Made by a program: the position numbers and the translations under genes | Shown: in pieces, positions 8,684 through 17,196 of the stretch | How the letters are laid out: each line of letters starts with the position of its first letter | Position numbering within the stretch: the stretch's first letter is position 1 | The notes under the pieces: generated by a model | What the model saw: the letters and a program-made list of their open reading frames with translations, nothing else | Told to the model about the DNA's origin: nothing | Databases searched by the model: none | Assembly (NCBI RefSeq): GCF_900186995.1 | Contig: NZ_LT906463.1 | Span: 744,001 to 808,000, forward strand | Direction of reading: 5' to 3' | Length of the DNA stretch: 64,000 bases | From: Haemophilus pittmaniae | Lineage (GTDB): Bacteria; Pseudomonadota; Gammaproteobacteria; Enterobacterales; Pasteurellaceae

Positions 8684-10684
8684 CTATTTTGATTTCTTCG
8701 CACGTAATACACGAGAGGCGAAAATAAAGATACCGAAGATAAACACGGTAAGGCCGAGTAACTCGCCCATATTATCCCAGTTTTCCAGTGCTAAGGCTAA
8801 TGGCGCTTCAGAACCACCTGAGGTTACTGAGGCAGCAATAATAAAGGCTAAGATCACCCCCATTAAGCTTTCACCGACAATTAAACCTGCAGCGAAAAGA
8901 GTTCCGAAACGTTCAGCTTTTTTCTCCACATCGGGATTATTGGTACGTTTGGCGTAGCCTTTAATATGACGAGCAATCAACCATGCCATTACGGCACCGA
9001 CGACAACCGGCATATTGATTGATGGTGGCAAGTAAATACCAATCCCGACCGCTAACACCGGTAAGGCAAAACGACTGTTGCTGGCTTTACGCATAACGGC
9101 ATCTACGATAATTAACACAACACCTAAGCCGACACCACTTAAAATGTAAGTCCATTCAAGGTGATTAGTAAAAATACCTTGTGAGATGGTTGTCATAATG
9201 GTGGCCTGTGGTGCAGAAAGTGCTTGTGCTGGATCCATATCCGGACGCGGTAGGGCACCTGTGAAACCATAAGCGTGGTATAAAATTTCTAATACCGGGG
9301 CAATCACTAATGCACCAACGAAACAACCAATAATTAACGCAACCTGTTGTCTCCAAGGAGTAGCTTCAACTAAAAGACCGGTTTTTAAGTCTTGTAAGTT
9401 ATCGTTTGAAATAGTCGCCGTAGTTAATACGATTGAGGCTGTGAAAAGGGTCAACGCTGTTAGGAATTTTTGACCGTCTGCGGTTTCAAATAAGCCTCTG
9501 CTTTTACCAATAGTGACTAACACAAGCGAAATCACGATCACGGAAAGGATTCCGATACCCGAAATCGGGCTGGAAGAAGAACCCACAAGCCCCGCCATAT
9601 AACCGGATGCCGCCGCAACGAAGAAGCCTATTAACACTGCAAGCAGAGTACAAACCACGACTAATAACACGGCAAGCTCAGCAGAAATTGGAGCGGCTGC
9701 AACGAAGTGATATAAGGAAATCACAATTAACACAACCGTCGCCAATAAAATATAAATAATAGTTTTTGGTGATAAGTCGATATCAATGCGATGTTCTGAT
9801 TCTGCTTGTGAGCCTTTTAACATACGGAAAGAATGAACCATCCCTTCAATCATTGGCTTAAGAAGGATTAATAAGGTCCAAATTGCTGCAATCCCGATGG
9901 TACCTACACCAATAAAGCGGACTTTAGTTTTCCATTCAGCCATGGCATAACTAACAATAGAAGCATCAGTTGGCATATCACCGGTTGCAGTAAAATAAGG
10001 TACTGCCACACCCCAAGCGAGGAATGTCCCGAATAACATTGCAAGACCGCCTACGATACCAATTAAGTAACCCGCACCCACTAATGCAAGAGAGAACCCC
10101 ATAGGTAATTGGGAAACGGCTTTGCCATTAGAGAACCATGCGCTTGCACTATCAGACATAACACGTAACGCATTAGTTAAGAACGCAACCGTTCCCGCAA
10201 AAATACCGCCGTAAGCAATATCTTTTACGCCGCTGTCACTTTCGTTATTGTTACCTGCTTTTAAGATTTCAGCTGCAGCCACACCTTCAGGGTAAGGTAG
10301 GTCACTATTTACCACCATCGCACGACGCAATGGAATGGTAAACAATACGCCCAAAGTACCACCGGAGGCACAAATAAGCACGGTTTGCCAGAATGGAAAC
10401 TCCTGCCAATAGCCCATCATTAACAGGCCCGGCAATACGAAAATAACGGAAGATAATGTCCCGGCCGATGAGGCTTGGGTTTGTACCATGTTATTTTCTA
10501 AGATGCTGGAGTCTTTGAAGAATTTTAAAATTGCCATGGAAATCACGGCAGCTGGAATGGAAGACGCAAAGGTCATTCCTACCTTAAGGCCTAAATAGAC
10601 GTTAGAGGCGGTAAAAATTACCGTAATTAACGCCCCGAGAAACATTCCGCGAAATGTCAGTTCCTTTAAATTATTATGCGGCAT
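8684..10684 (-). CDS. OPT-family oligopeptide/metal-chelate transporter
   Basis: A 666-residue inner-membrane protein with about 14-16 hydrophobic segments. It begins MPHNNLKELTFRGMFLGALI, and NVYLGLKVGMTFASSIPAA is a typical OPT first-helix region; YPEGVAAAEIL is a second recognisable family stretch. The family imports oligopeptides or siderophore-like chelates with protons; the bacterial branch is poorly characterised, so no substrate is assigned. The ATG at 10682-10684 is chosen because AGGA lies 7 bases upstream and the family starts here; an upstream ATG at 10747 would add 21 unlikely residues. Ends in a strong terminator. Confidence 0.9.
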   Translation of the reverse strand: MPHNNLKELTFRGMFLGALITVIFTASNVYLGLKVGMTFASSIPAAVISMAILKFFKDSSILENNMVQTQASSAGTLSSVIFVLPGLLMMGYWQEFPFWQTVLICASGGTLGVLFTIPLRRAMVVNSDLPYPEGVAAAEILKAGNNNESDSGVKDIAYGGIFAGTVAFLTNALRVMSDSASAWFSNGKAVSQLPMGFSLALVGAGYLIGIVGGLAMLFGTFLAWGVAVPYFTATGDMPTDASIVSYAMAEWKTKVRFIGVGTIGIAAIWTLLILLKPMIEGMVHSFRMLKGSQAESEHRIDIDLSPKTIIYILLATVVLIVISLYHFVAAAPISAELAVLLVVVCTLLAVLIGFFVAAASGYMAGLVGSSSSPISGIGILSVIVISLVLVTIGKSRGLFETADGQKFLTALTLFTASIVLTTATISNDNLQDLKTGLLVEATPWRQQVALIIGCFVGALVIAPVLEILYHAYGFTGALPRPDMDPAQALSAPQATIMTTISQGIFTNHLEWTYILSGVGLGVVLIIVDAVMRKASNSRFALPVLAVGIGIYLPPSINMPVVVGAVMAWLIARHIKGYAKRTNNPDVEKKAERFGTLFAAGLIVGESLMGVILAFIIAASVTSGGSEAPLALALENWDNMGELLGLTVFIFGIFIFASRVLRAKKSK

Positions 10685-10802
10685 AAATTTTCCTAGTGAG
10701 GGTTGAAAAAAGGTCTGCACATTGACAAAAAAAGCATAATAATTCAAGTTTTAAACGATAAATAAATGAATAAAATTAAAATTTATTTAAATTTTTATTC
10801 AT

Positions 10803-11354
10803 TTATTGATGTTTTTTTAAAAAATCGCGTAGGGTATAAAGAGCTGCTAAATTTCGAGCCTCATTAAATGTACCGTCAAGTAATAATTCTTCAAGGTGCA
10901 CTAATGGATAACGTACGATATCCAAAGGTTCCGGTTCATCCCCCTCAAGTTGATTGGAATATAAATCTTCCCCTAATAACACGTGCATGTTGTGTCCCAT
11001 GATTTGCGGGTTAATTTTCAGGGTGCGTAGATGAGTCCATTTGTGCGCCCCTACACCGATTTCTTCCTGCAATTCACGATTGGCACTTTGTGCCGGCGTT
11101 TCCCCCACATCCATCGCGCCTTTAACAAAACCCAATTCGTATTGTTCAGTGCCCATTGCGTATTCGCGTACCAACAGCAAGTCAGCACCATCAATGGCGA
11201 TTGCCATGACCGAATCGCGGTTGAACGGACGAAAGCGCTCATAGGTGCGTTCAATGCCATTGTTGAAGCGTAAATCTACTGCCTGAATCTCAAATAAATG
11301 GGATTTTGCCACCGTACGAATGGCTAAAATGCTCGGTGGGGTCGATTTCTTCAT
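10803..11354 (-). CDS. nudE: ADP compounds hydrolase NudE (Nudix)
   Basis: A 183-residue Nudix hydrolase. The complete Nudix box is visible: G-AMDVG-E-TPAQSAN-RELQEEIG, about residues 92-114. NudE hydrolyses ADP-ribose, NADH and Ap3A-type compounds to AMP plus a phosphorylated partner. The ATG at 11352-11354 is chosen, with AGGA about 10 bases upstream, giving MKKSTPPSILAIRTVAKS. The gene is divergent from hslR with a 68-base gap, an arrangement I remember from other gamma-proteobacteria. Confidence 0.93.
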   Translation of the reverse strand: MKKSTPPSILAIRTVAKSHLFEIQAVDLRFNNGIERTYERFRPFNRDSVMAIAIDGADLLLVREYAMGTEQYELGFVKGAMDVGETPAQSANRELQEEIGVGAHKWTHLRTLKINPQIMGHNMHVLLGEDLYSNQLEGDEPEPLDIVRYPLVHLEELLLDGTFNEARNLAALYTLRDFLKKHQ

Positions 11355-11422
11355 GATTTTTTTCCTATAATGAAGCCAAATTGGCATCGTTATAACACCA
11401 AATCGGCAAGATAGGAAAGCGC

Positions 11423-11824
11423 ATGAATCAAAATTCCAGCAATGAGAAAGAAGTCCGCCTCGATAAGTGGTTGTGGGCGGCTCGTTTTTATAAAACCCGC
11501 AGTATCGCCAAGGCCATGATTGAGGGGGGAAAGGTACACTATAACGGTCAGCGTGCTAAGGTGAGTAAAATTGTGGAGATTGGGGCAAGTATTAAATTAC
11601 GCCAAGGCAATGATGAAAAAGAAGTAGAAGTCATCGCCTTAAGCGATCAGCGCCGTGGAGCACCGGAAGCGCAGTTGCTTTATCGGGAAACTACACAAAG
11701 CGTGAAAAAACGTGAAGAATTGGCTTGGGCGCGTAAAAATAATGCGTTATCAATGCCACATCCCGATCGCCGGCCAAATAAGAAAGAACGCCGTGATCTA
11801 CTAAAATTTAAACATCAAGAATAA
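11423..11824 (+). CDS. hslR: Ribosome-associated heat shock protein Hsp15
   Basis: A 133-residue RNA-binding protein. The S4 domain (about residues 9-70) is clear: VRLDKWLWAARFYKTRS ... AMIEGGKVHYNGQRAK. The C-terminal part is rich in Lys and Arg (RPNKKERRDLLKF). Hsp15 binds free 50S subunits that carry a nascent chain and helps recycle them after heat shock. Repeat copy 1 and a strong terminator follow within 150 bases. Confidence 0.96.
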   Translation: MNQNSSNEKEVRLDKWLWAARFYKTRSIAKAMIEGGKVHYNGQRAKVSKIVEIGASIKLRQGNDEKEVEVIALSDQRRGAPEAQLLYRETTQSVKKREELAWARKNNALSMPHPDRRPNKKERRDLLKFKHQE

Positions 11825-11828
11825 CGGC

Positions 11829-11937
11829 AAATGTGACATTAAAACGCCCCTCTGTTTTTAAAGGTTTTAGCTGAAATGTTGCGTAAGCCATTGATTTTAT
11901 TATGAGTGTTTGAAAATCCTGAATTGAATGTGACATT
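11829..11937 (+). repeat. Dispersed repeat, copy 1 (full length)
   Basis: This copy of the window's dispersed element begins with AAATGTGACATT (11829-11840), runs through AAACGCCCC and the core GCCATTGATTTTATTA (11887-11902), and ends with AATGTGACATT (11927-11937). It starts 5 bases after the hslR stop and ends 4 bases before the terminator, in a convergent junction. AATGTGACATT reads the same on both strands except for its centre base, so the ends are both direct and inverted repeats. Confidence 0.85.
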
Positions 11938-11940
11938 TTT

Positions 11941-11970
11941 AGACCAAGGCCGGCGGCCTTGGTCTTTTTT
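11941..11970 (+). terminator. Terminator downstream of hslR
   Basis: An 11-bp GC-rich stem (AGACCAAGGCC / GGCCTTGGTCT, loop GGC... overlapping) is followed by TTTTTT on the plus strand. It serves hslR; on the minus strand no U-tract follows. Confidence 0.92.
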
Positions 11971-11974
11971 ATAC

Positions 11975-12529
11975 TTAATGACTTTTATGGCTTGTGCTGT
12001 AGAGGATTTTGTCGGTGTAGGCCATCGCAATGGCAGAAATCAGAAAAGCAAAGTGAATAATCACTTCCCACATGATGGTTTTTTCTGAAACTTTCGCAGC
12101 ATTCACAAAGGTTTGCAGCAAGTGAATCGATTAAATACTGATGATCGACATAGAGAGTTTGACCTTCAATACGGTGGCATTGACATGGCTCATCCATTCA
12201 GGCTGATCCGGATGATTGCGGGTACGCAGTTTAGACACAAAAATCTCATAGCCGCCTAAGGTGACCATGACCAACAGGTTGGCAATCATCACCACGTCAA
12301 TCAGATTGAGCACGGTGAGCATAATCGTATCGGCATCCATTTCATTTACGTTGGTCAGCAAGTACCACAAGCTTTTCATGAACTTATAGGCATATACCCC
12401 TTGTACCACAATCAGCCCCAAATAAATGGGTACCTGCAACCAGCGGCTGGCAAAAATGATCTTACTTAAAACATTAGATTGTTGGTTATATTTTTCCATC
12501 GGATCGATGGTTTTCACTTCTTGTGACAT
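11975..12529 (-). pseudogene. UPF0114 (YqhA-type) membrane protein, interrupted by an in-frame TAA
   Basis: The minus strand reads [19 protein letters not shown]..., then hydrophobic segments with [19 protein letters not shown] and [11 protein letters not shown], as in the YqhA/UPF0114 family. After SMSIISI a TAA stop occurs at 12131-12133, yet the same frame continues with [14 protein letters not shown] and [14 protein letters not shown] to a stop at 11975-11977. From memory E. coli YqhA has a Ser at this point followed by SIHLL, so one base change (TCA to TAA) would explain it. Restored length is about 184 residues. The first 132 residues could still be made; the last helix would be lost. 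The ribosome site GGGGG lies 4 bases before the ATG. Confidence 0.85.
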
Positions 12530-12597
12530 TGCGCCCCCACAGCGTAGAAAATAAAAAAGGGGCGGAAAAATATCAGTTTTTCACTAAATAGCAATAA

Positions 12598-14205
12598 TCA
12601 AGAGGCGTTATTCGTATCCAATGTGGATAGGCGGGCTAAGTCCACTTCGTTACTTAATGGTTCTAAGGCCGGCATATTTTTGTTGGCTTTGGCAGAAAGC
12701 TCCTTAAAGCGCTCCGCTTTGCCTGCTAAGCCCTGTTGCCCGGCCAGTGCGGTGACCGCTCCGTTATATTGGTTGGTGGCGGTCACTAACGTATTACCCA
12801 GTTTACTTAAACGTTCAGCAACCAAGCAAATTTGGTTATAGATTTCACCGGCTCGATCGGCAATTTCTTTAGCTTCTTCGTTGCCCCGTTCAATTCGCCA
12901 CAAATTGGCGACGGTACGTAAAATTGGCATTAAGGTGGTATGTGAGACCATTACCACATTGCGTTCATAACCATAGGCGAATAGGCTCGGGTCAGCCTTG
13001 AGTGCTTCTATATAGGCCGGCTCAACGGCGATAAACATCAATACAAAATTCGGGCTTTTGATGCCAATGAGGTTGCTATAATCCTTGCGTGACAAATCCT
13101 CGATATGGGCCTTTAAGGCTTTGATGTGCTCACGTAGATATTGTTGCGCCGTTTGTTCATCGTTGGCACTGACTGCATTTTCATAGGCGACCAAGGACAT
13201 TTTGCTATCGATAATTAATTGTTTATCATCGGGTAAATGCACCACAAAATCCGGATAATTACGCCCTCCGGCTTGATCCTTAAAATGAGCTTGTGCACTG
13301 TAATGCACATCTTCCATCAAGCCGGCTAATTGTAGCGTTCGTTCCAATTGTACTTCCCCCCAATTACCCAACGTTTTCTTTTCTCCTTTTAGGGCTGATG
13401 TGAGGTTATTTGCCTCTTGCGACATGCTTATGCCAATTTCCAATACTTTTTTAATTTCCGCTTCTAAGCCGGCATTGCCTTTGAGGGATTCCGAATGAAT
13501 TTCGTTTACCCGCTTTTGAAAACCGTCAATTTGTTCCCGAAACGGCTTCAGAAGCGTTTCCAAGGCATTTTGATTGGTTTGATTAAAACTGCGGCTTTTT
13601 TCTTCCAATATACGATTGGCCAGATTTTGAAACTCTGTGGTGAGTTGTTGTTTGGATTCGCTAAAGGCTTGTTGCTGTTCAGCAAAGTGCAGTTCTTTTT
13701 CCGTCAAACGGGTTTTCAGCTCGGTTAATTGCTGTTCCAATGAGATGGCCTGTTGCAGCGTTTGTTGATGTGCGGTTTCTTTGCGTTCCAGCTGTAGCTG
13801 GCTTTGTTGCAATTGGTTTTGCAAATTCTCCGCTTGGGTTGTAGCGATACCGATGCGTTCCTTTAGTTGGTTTAGTTGACCAACCGCTACATCATGGCGA
13901 CGTTGTTCCTCATCCAATTCCTGTTGTAGATAGGTGATTTTTTCATCACGCTCATTAAGACGAATTTGTAAACCTTCAGTTTGGGTTTCGGCTTTAATTT
14001 TTTGTTGTTCCAAGCTGTTTTTTTCAGCTCCTAAAAGATCAAAACGTTCGACCAACAGATTGTAATCTTTGATTTGGTTTTGCAGCTGCTCTTGCCAGAG
14101 CGCGGCTTCTCGGCCACGACGCGAGAGAAAAAACAGGAGTAACAAACAAATAACGCCCAATGCGCCGATAAACACATAAAGAGTCATGGGAGGAAGTGCT
14201 AACAT
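12598..14205 (-). CDS. rmuC: DNA recombination protein RmuC homologue
   Basis: A 535-residue protein with one N-terminal membrane helix (about residues 8-27, MTLYVFIGALGVICLLLLFF). A long coiled coil rich in Gln, Glu and Leu follows (about 35-200), then the conserved RmuC domain with LGNWGEVQLERTLQLAGL and PDFVVHLPDDKQLIIDSKM. The latter resembles a PD-(D/E)xK-type nuclease core. RmuC limits rearrangements at inverted repeats. It is longer than the E. coli protein (475 aa as I recall), mainly in the coiled coil. Start at 14205 is supported by GGAA 8 bases upstream. Confidence 0.9.
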   Translation of the reverse strand: MLALPPMTLYVFIGALGVICLLLLFFLSRRGREAALWQEQLQNQIKDYNLLVERFDLLGAEKNSLEQQKIKAETQTEGLQIRLNERDEKITYLQQELDEEQRRHDVAVGQLNQLKERIGIATTQAENLQNQLQQSQLQLERKETAHQQTLQQAISLEQQLTELKTRLTEKELHFAEQQQAFSESKQQLTTEFQNLANRILEEKSRSFNQTNQNALETLLKPFREQIDGFQKRVNEIHSESLKGNAGLEAEIKKVLEIGISMSQEANNLTSALKGEKKTLGNWGEVQLERTLQLAGLMEDVHYSAQAHFKDQAGGRNYPDFVVHLPDDKQLIIDSKMSLVAYENAVSANDEQTAQQYLREHIKALKAHIEDLSRKDYSNLIGIKSPNFVLMFIAVEPAYIEALKADPSLFAYGYERNVVMVSHTTLMPILRTVANLWRIERGNEEAKEIADRAGEIYNQICLVAERLSKLGNTLVTATNQYNGAVTALAGQQGLAGKAERFKELSAKANKNMPALEPLSNEVDLARLSTLDTNNAS

Positions 14206-14318
14206 AGATTATTCCGGATAAAAATTTTGCGCGATTTTAGCATAGCCTTGAACTTTTTGGCGTGTTCATCCTCAAAAGGGCGCATTCAATATGAATGTGT
14301 TTTTATAAGGTCATTAGT

Positions 14319-14693
14319 ATGAAATTAAATGCAAAATTAGCTTTAACCGCCTTGGCATTTGCCGCTTTTTCTGCAAACTCATTTGCCGCACCAATCCCGC
14401 ATGATATTTATTATCCGCATGCCGCCAAAGTGGTGAAAGCAGAGCGTAAAGGTGGCGGTGAATTTGAAGCAGAATTCCGCTTGCATGACAGAGATATCAG
14501 TGTTCCTGCATTAGCTAAAAAAGTAATCAGCCATGCCAAACGCCAAGGTTTTCGCGTGGAAGAATCCAAAATTAAGCATGATGATGCTGATTTAAAATTT
14601 GAACGTGGCGATCAGGAGTTGGATGTCTCTATAGAATTAAAAGATAAGGGTAAAATTGAATATAAAGCGGATCTTGATCTAGATAAAAACTAA
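14319..14693 (+). CDS. Small exported protein of unknown function
   Basis: A 124-residue protein with a clear signal peptide (MKLNAKLALTALAFAAFSAN, probable cleavage after SFA). The mature part is highly charged: alternating Lys/Glu/Asp, RLHDRDISVPALAKKVISHA and a C-terminal DVSIELKDKGKIEYKADLDLD. The alternation of beta-like strands around one helix is reminiscent of PepSY-like folds, but I cannot confirm that. The ATG at 14319 is chosen because AAGG is 8 bases upstream and a signal peptide begins there. A terminator follows. Confidence 0.8.
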   Translation: MKLNAKLALTALAFAAFSANSFAAPIPHDIYYPHAAKVVKAERKGGGEFEAEFRLHDRDISVPALAKKVISHAKRQGFRVEESKIKHDDADLKFERGDQELDVSIELKDKGKIEYKADLDLDKN

Positions 14694-14747
14694 TGTTGAT
14701 TCAGCAAGCGCTCCTTGAGGACGGCGTTTTTTGTTGATGAGAAAGGC

Positions 14748-14778
14748 AAAAAAGTGCGACTAAAATCGCACTTTTTTA
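14748..14778 (+). terminator. Terminator containing an uptake-signal-like stem
   Basis: The stem AAAAAAGTGCGA / TCGCACTTTTTT (14748-14759 with 14766-14777) is followed by ATTTTTTT. The arms resemble an inverted pair of uptake signals with one altered base each (GTGCGA for GTGCGG). Confidence 0.85.
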
Positions 14779-14787
14779 TTTTTTTGC

Positions 14788-14815
14788 ATTGAAGATATTT
14801 TTTTTAGCCCAATAT
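14788..14815 (+). promoter_or_regulatory. Candidate sigma-32 (heat shock) promoter of hslV
   Basis: ATTGAAG (14788-14794) and CCCAATAT (14808-14815) are separated by 13 bases. The heat-shock consensus is CTTGAAA, then 11-16 bases, then CCCCATNT; the -10 differs at one position. A transcript start near 14822 would leave a leader of about 27 bases before hslV, whose E. coli homologue is sigma-32 controlled. Confidence 0.65.
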
Positions 14816-14848
14816 AAGAAACAAATTTTTTTCAAAAAGGATAGCAAG

Positions 14849-15373
14849 ATGACAACAATCGTCAGTGTGCGTCGTAACGGCCAAGTTGTGGTCGGCGGCG
14901 ATGGTCAGGTTTCATTAGGTAATACGGTAATGAAGGGCAACGCTCGTAAAGTGCGTCGCCTGTACAATGGCAAAGTATTGGCCGGATTTGCCGGTGGTAC
15001 CGCCGATGCGTTTACGTTGTTTGAATTGTTTGAACGCAAATTGGAATTACACCAAGGACACTTGCTTAAAGCCGCGGTGGAATTGGCTAAAGATTGGCGT
15101 ACTGACCGTGCGTTACGTAAATTAGAAGCGATGCTGATTGTCGCCGATGAAAAAGAAAGTTTAATTATTACCGGTATCGGAGATGTGGTACAGCCGGAAG
15201 AAGATCAAATCTTAGCCATTGGTTCCGGGGGCAATTATGCGCTGGCTGCAGCCCGTGCGTTGGTGCAAAATACCGATTTATCGGCCCGTGAGATTGTCGA
15301 GAAATCCCTGCAAATTGCCGGTGATATTTGCGTGTTTACCAATACTAATTTCACCATTGAGGAATTGCCTTAA
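14849..15373 (+). CDS. hslV: ATP-dependent protease proteolytic subunit HslV
   Basis: A 174-residue Ntn-hydrolase peptidase of the ClpYQ (HslVU) complex in the cytoplasm. After removal of Met1 the N-terminal threonine of [19 protein letters not shown] is the nucleophile. [24 protein letters not shown] is the following conserved region (seen around residues 30-53). AAGGA is 8 bases upstream of the chosen ATG, so the longer in-frame start at 14789 is rejected because Thr would not be residue 2. The stop TAA shares its last A with the ATG of the SMR gene, implying translational coupling. Confidence 0.97.
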   Translation: MTTIVSVRRNGQVVVGGDGQVSLGNTVMKGNARKVRRLYNGKVLAGFAGGTADAFTLFELFERKLELHQGHLLKAAVELAKDWRTDRALRKLEAMLIVADEKESLIITGIGDVVQPEEDQILAIGSGGNYALAAARALVQNTDLSAREIVEKSLQIAGDICVFTNTNFTIEELP

Positions 15374-15690
15374 TGGCTTGGCTTTGCTTAATTCTTGCAG
15401 GTTTGCTGGAAATTGGTTGGCCGATTGGATTAAAAATGGCAGATAATCCAGATACTCGGATTTCCGGTATTGTGATTGCCATAATATTTATGTTGGGTAG
15501 CGGTGTATTATTGTGGTTGGCACAACGTACTATCCCGATGGGGACCGCTTATGGTGTATGGACAGGCATTGGTGCAGCGGGAGCCTTTATTGTCGGTGTA
15601 CTGTTCTATCAAGATCCGCTCACCTTTTGGCGGGTTATTGGTGCATTATTAATTGTTAGTGGTGTTGTCGTCTTAAAAATGGCGGCCTAG
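15373..15690 (+). CDS. gdx: SMR-family guanidinium exporter (Gdx/SugE type)
   Basis: A 105-residue inner-membrane protein with four helices. The active-site glutamate is Glu13 in LAGLLEIGWPIGLK, with Trp16 and Lys21, the pattern typical of the SugE/Gdx branch rather than EmrE. IPMGTAYGVWTGIGAAG (residues 54-70) is the second signature. Gdx proteins exchange guanidinium for two protons. No guanidine riboswitch is visible. The gene is inserted between hslV and hslU: its ATG overlaps the hslV stop (TAATG) and hslU starts 18 bases after it, so all three should be one transcript. Confidence 0.92.
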   Translation: MAWLCLILAGLLEIGWPIGLKMADNPDTRISGIVIAIIFMLGSGVLLWLAQRTIPMGTAYGVWTGIGAAGAFIVGVLFYQDPLTFWRVIGALLIVSGVVVLKMAA

Positions 15691-15708
15691 TTATAATAAG
15701 GAAAAATT

Positions 15709-17040
15709 ATGTCTGAAATGACCCCAAGAGAAATTGTATCGGAATTGGATAAACATATTATTGGCCAAAAAGAAGCAAAACGAGCGGTCGCGATTGCCTT
15801 GCGTAATCGGTGGCGACGTATGCAGTTGCAAGAACCGCTGCGCCACGAAGTGACACCAAAGAATATTTTAATGATCGGCCCAACCGGTGTAGGTAAAACC
15901 GAAATTGCCCGCCGTTTAGCTAAATTGGCGAATGCGCCTTTTATTAAAGTGGAAGCGACCAAATTCACTGAAGTAGGTTATGTTGGTAAAGAAGTGGATT
16001 CAATTATTCGCGATTTAACCGATAGTGCCATGAAATTTGTGCGTCAGCAGGAAATTGCCAAAAATCGAGTGATGGCGGAGGATTTAGCTGAAGATCGTAT
16101 TTTGGATGCGTTATTACCACCACCGAAGGATCAATGGGGAAATGCTGAAACCTTTGAAAGTAACACGCCGACCCGCCAGGCATTCCGCAAAAAACTTCGT
16201 GAAGGCCAGTTGGATGATAAGGAAATTGAAATTGATGTCAGCGTGTTGCCAATGGGCATTGAAATTATGGCTCCTCCAGGAATGGATGATATGGTCGGTC
16301 AATTGCAGTCCGTGTTCCAAAACATGAATTCGGATAAAACCCAAAAACGCCGAATGAAAATCAAAGATGCGTTGAAGGTATTGATTGATGAAGAGGCTGC
16401 CAAATTTATCAATCCGGAAGAACTGAAACAAAAAACCATCGATGCGGTAGAGCAAAATGGTATCGTGTTCATTGATGAGATCGATAAAATCTGTAAAAAA
16501 GGCGAGTATGGCGGTGCCGATGTGTCGCGCGAAGGGGTACAACGTGACTTGCTTCCGTTGATTGAAGGCTCCACGGTAACGACCCGCCATGGCATGGTTA
16601 AAACCGACCATATTTTATTTATTGCATCAGGGGCATTCCAAGTGGCTCGTCCATCGGATTTGATTCCGGAATTACAGGGGCGTTTGCCGATTCGCGTGGA
16701 GCTTGCAGCGTTAACCGCAGCGGATTTTGAACGGATTCTGACCGAACCAAATGCATCCCTCACTGAGCAATACAAAGCACTAATGGGAACCGAAGGGGTG
16801 AATATTGAATTCTCCGCTGATGCCGTGAAGAAAATTGCTGAAGCGGCATTCCGTGTGAATGAAAAAACCGAAAATATCGGTGCTCGTCGTTTACATACGG
16901 TGATGGAGCGGTTAATGGATAAAATTTCCTTTGATGCCAGCGAAATGGATGGTCAAACCGTGATGATTGATGCAGCTTATGTTACCGAAGCCTTGGGCGA
17001 TGTGGTGGAAAATGAAGATTTAAGCCGTTTTATTCTCTAA
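15709..17040 (+). CDS. hslU: ATP-dependent protease ATPase subunit HslU
   Basis: A 443-residue AAA+ unfoldase that feeds substrates to HslV. Walker A is GPTGVGKTE (about residues 56-64), the pore motif GYVG lies at about 90-93, Walker B is [10 protein letters not shown], and sensor-2 is GARRLH. The C-terminal EDLSRFIL inserts into HslV to activate it. The inserted I-domain lies between about 110 and 240. AAGGA stands 8 bases upstream. A small terminator and repeat copy 2 follow. Confidence 0.98.
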   Translation: MSEMTPREIVSELDKHIIGQKEAKRAVAIALRNRWRRMQLQEPLRHEVTPKNILMIGPTGVGKTEIARRLAKLANAPFIKVEATKFTEVGYVGKEVDSIIRDLTDSAMKFVRQQEIAKNRVMAEDLAEDRILDALLPPPKDQWGNAETFESNTPTRQAFRKKLREGQLDDKEIEIDVSVLPMGIEIMAPPGMDDMVGQLQSVFQNMNSDKTQKRRMKIKDALKVLIDEEAAKFINPEELKQKTIDAVEQNGIVFIDEIDKICKKGEYGGADVSREGVQRDLLPLIEGSTVTTRHGMVKTDHILFIASGAFQVARPSDLIPELQGRLPIRVELAALTAADFERILTEPNASLTEQYKALMGTEGVNIEFSADAVKKIAEAAFRVNEKTENIGARRLHTVMERLMDKISFDASEMDGQTVMIDAAYVTEALGDVVENEDLSRFIL

Positions 17041-17052
17041 TCCTTCGATACT

Positions 17053-17080
17053 AAAGGGCGTGCTAAGGTACGCCTTTTTT
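17053..17080 (+). terminator. Terminator downstream of hslU
   Basis: AAAGGGCGT and ACGCCTTTTTT form a short GC stem with an 8-base loop and a run of six T residues. Confidence 0.8.
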
Positions 17081-17088
17081 ATTGCATC

Positions 17089-17196
17089 AAATGTGACATC
17101 CAAACGCCTCCGTAAAAATAAAAGTTTTACTTAAAATCGAATGTAAGTCATTGATTTTATTATTGTTGCTTTAAAAATGGTTAAAAATGTGACATT
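17089..17196 (+). repeat. Dispersed repeat, copy 2 (full length)
   Basis: It starts AAATGTGACATC (17089-17100), continues AAACGCCTCC, has the core GTCATTGATTTTATTATTG (17147-17165) and ends AAATGTGACATT (about 17185-17196), touching the thiN stop codon (17197-17199). Like copy 1 it lies at a convergent junction (hslU/thiN) and has both ends. Confidence 0.85.

Noticed and set aside
11985..12197. A 70-codon frame overlapping the 3' half of the UPF0114 gene
   Set aside because: It is out of frame with the family homology; the conserved residues lie in the interrupted frame.
14701..14730. GCGCTCC...GGCGTTTTTTG as a terminator after the small periplasmic protein gene
   Set aside because: The possible stem is too weak; the uptake-signal-like hairpin at 14748-14778 is far better.
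16114..16775. Long open frames on the strand opposite hslU
   Set aside because: They are antisense to strongly conserved HslU sequence, have no ribosome site and no recognisable motif.
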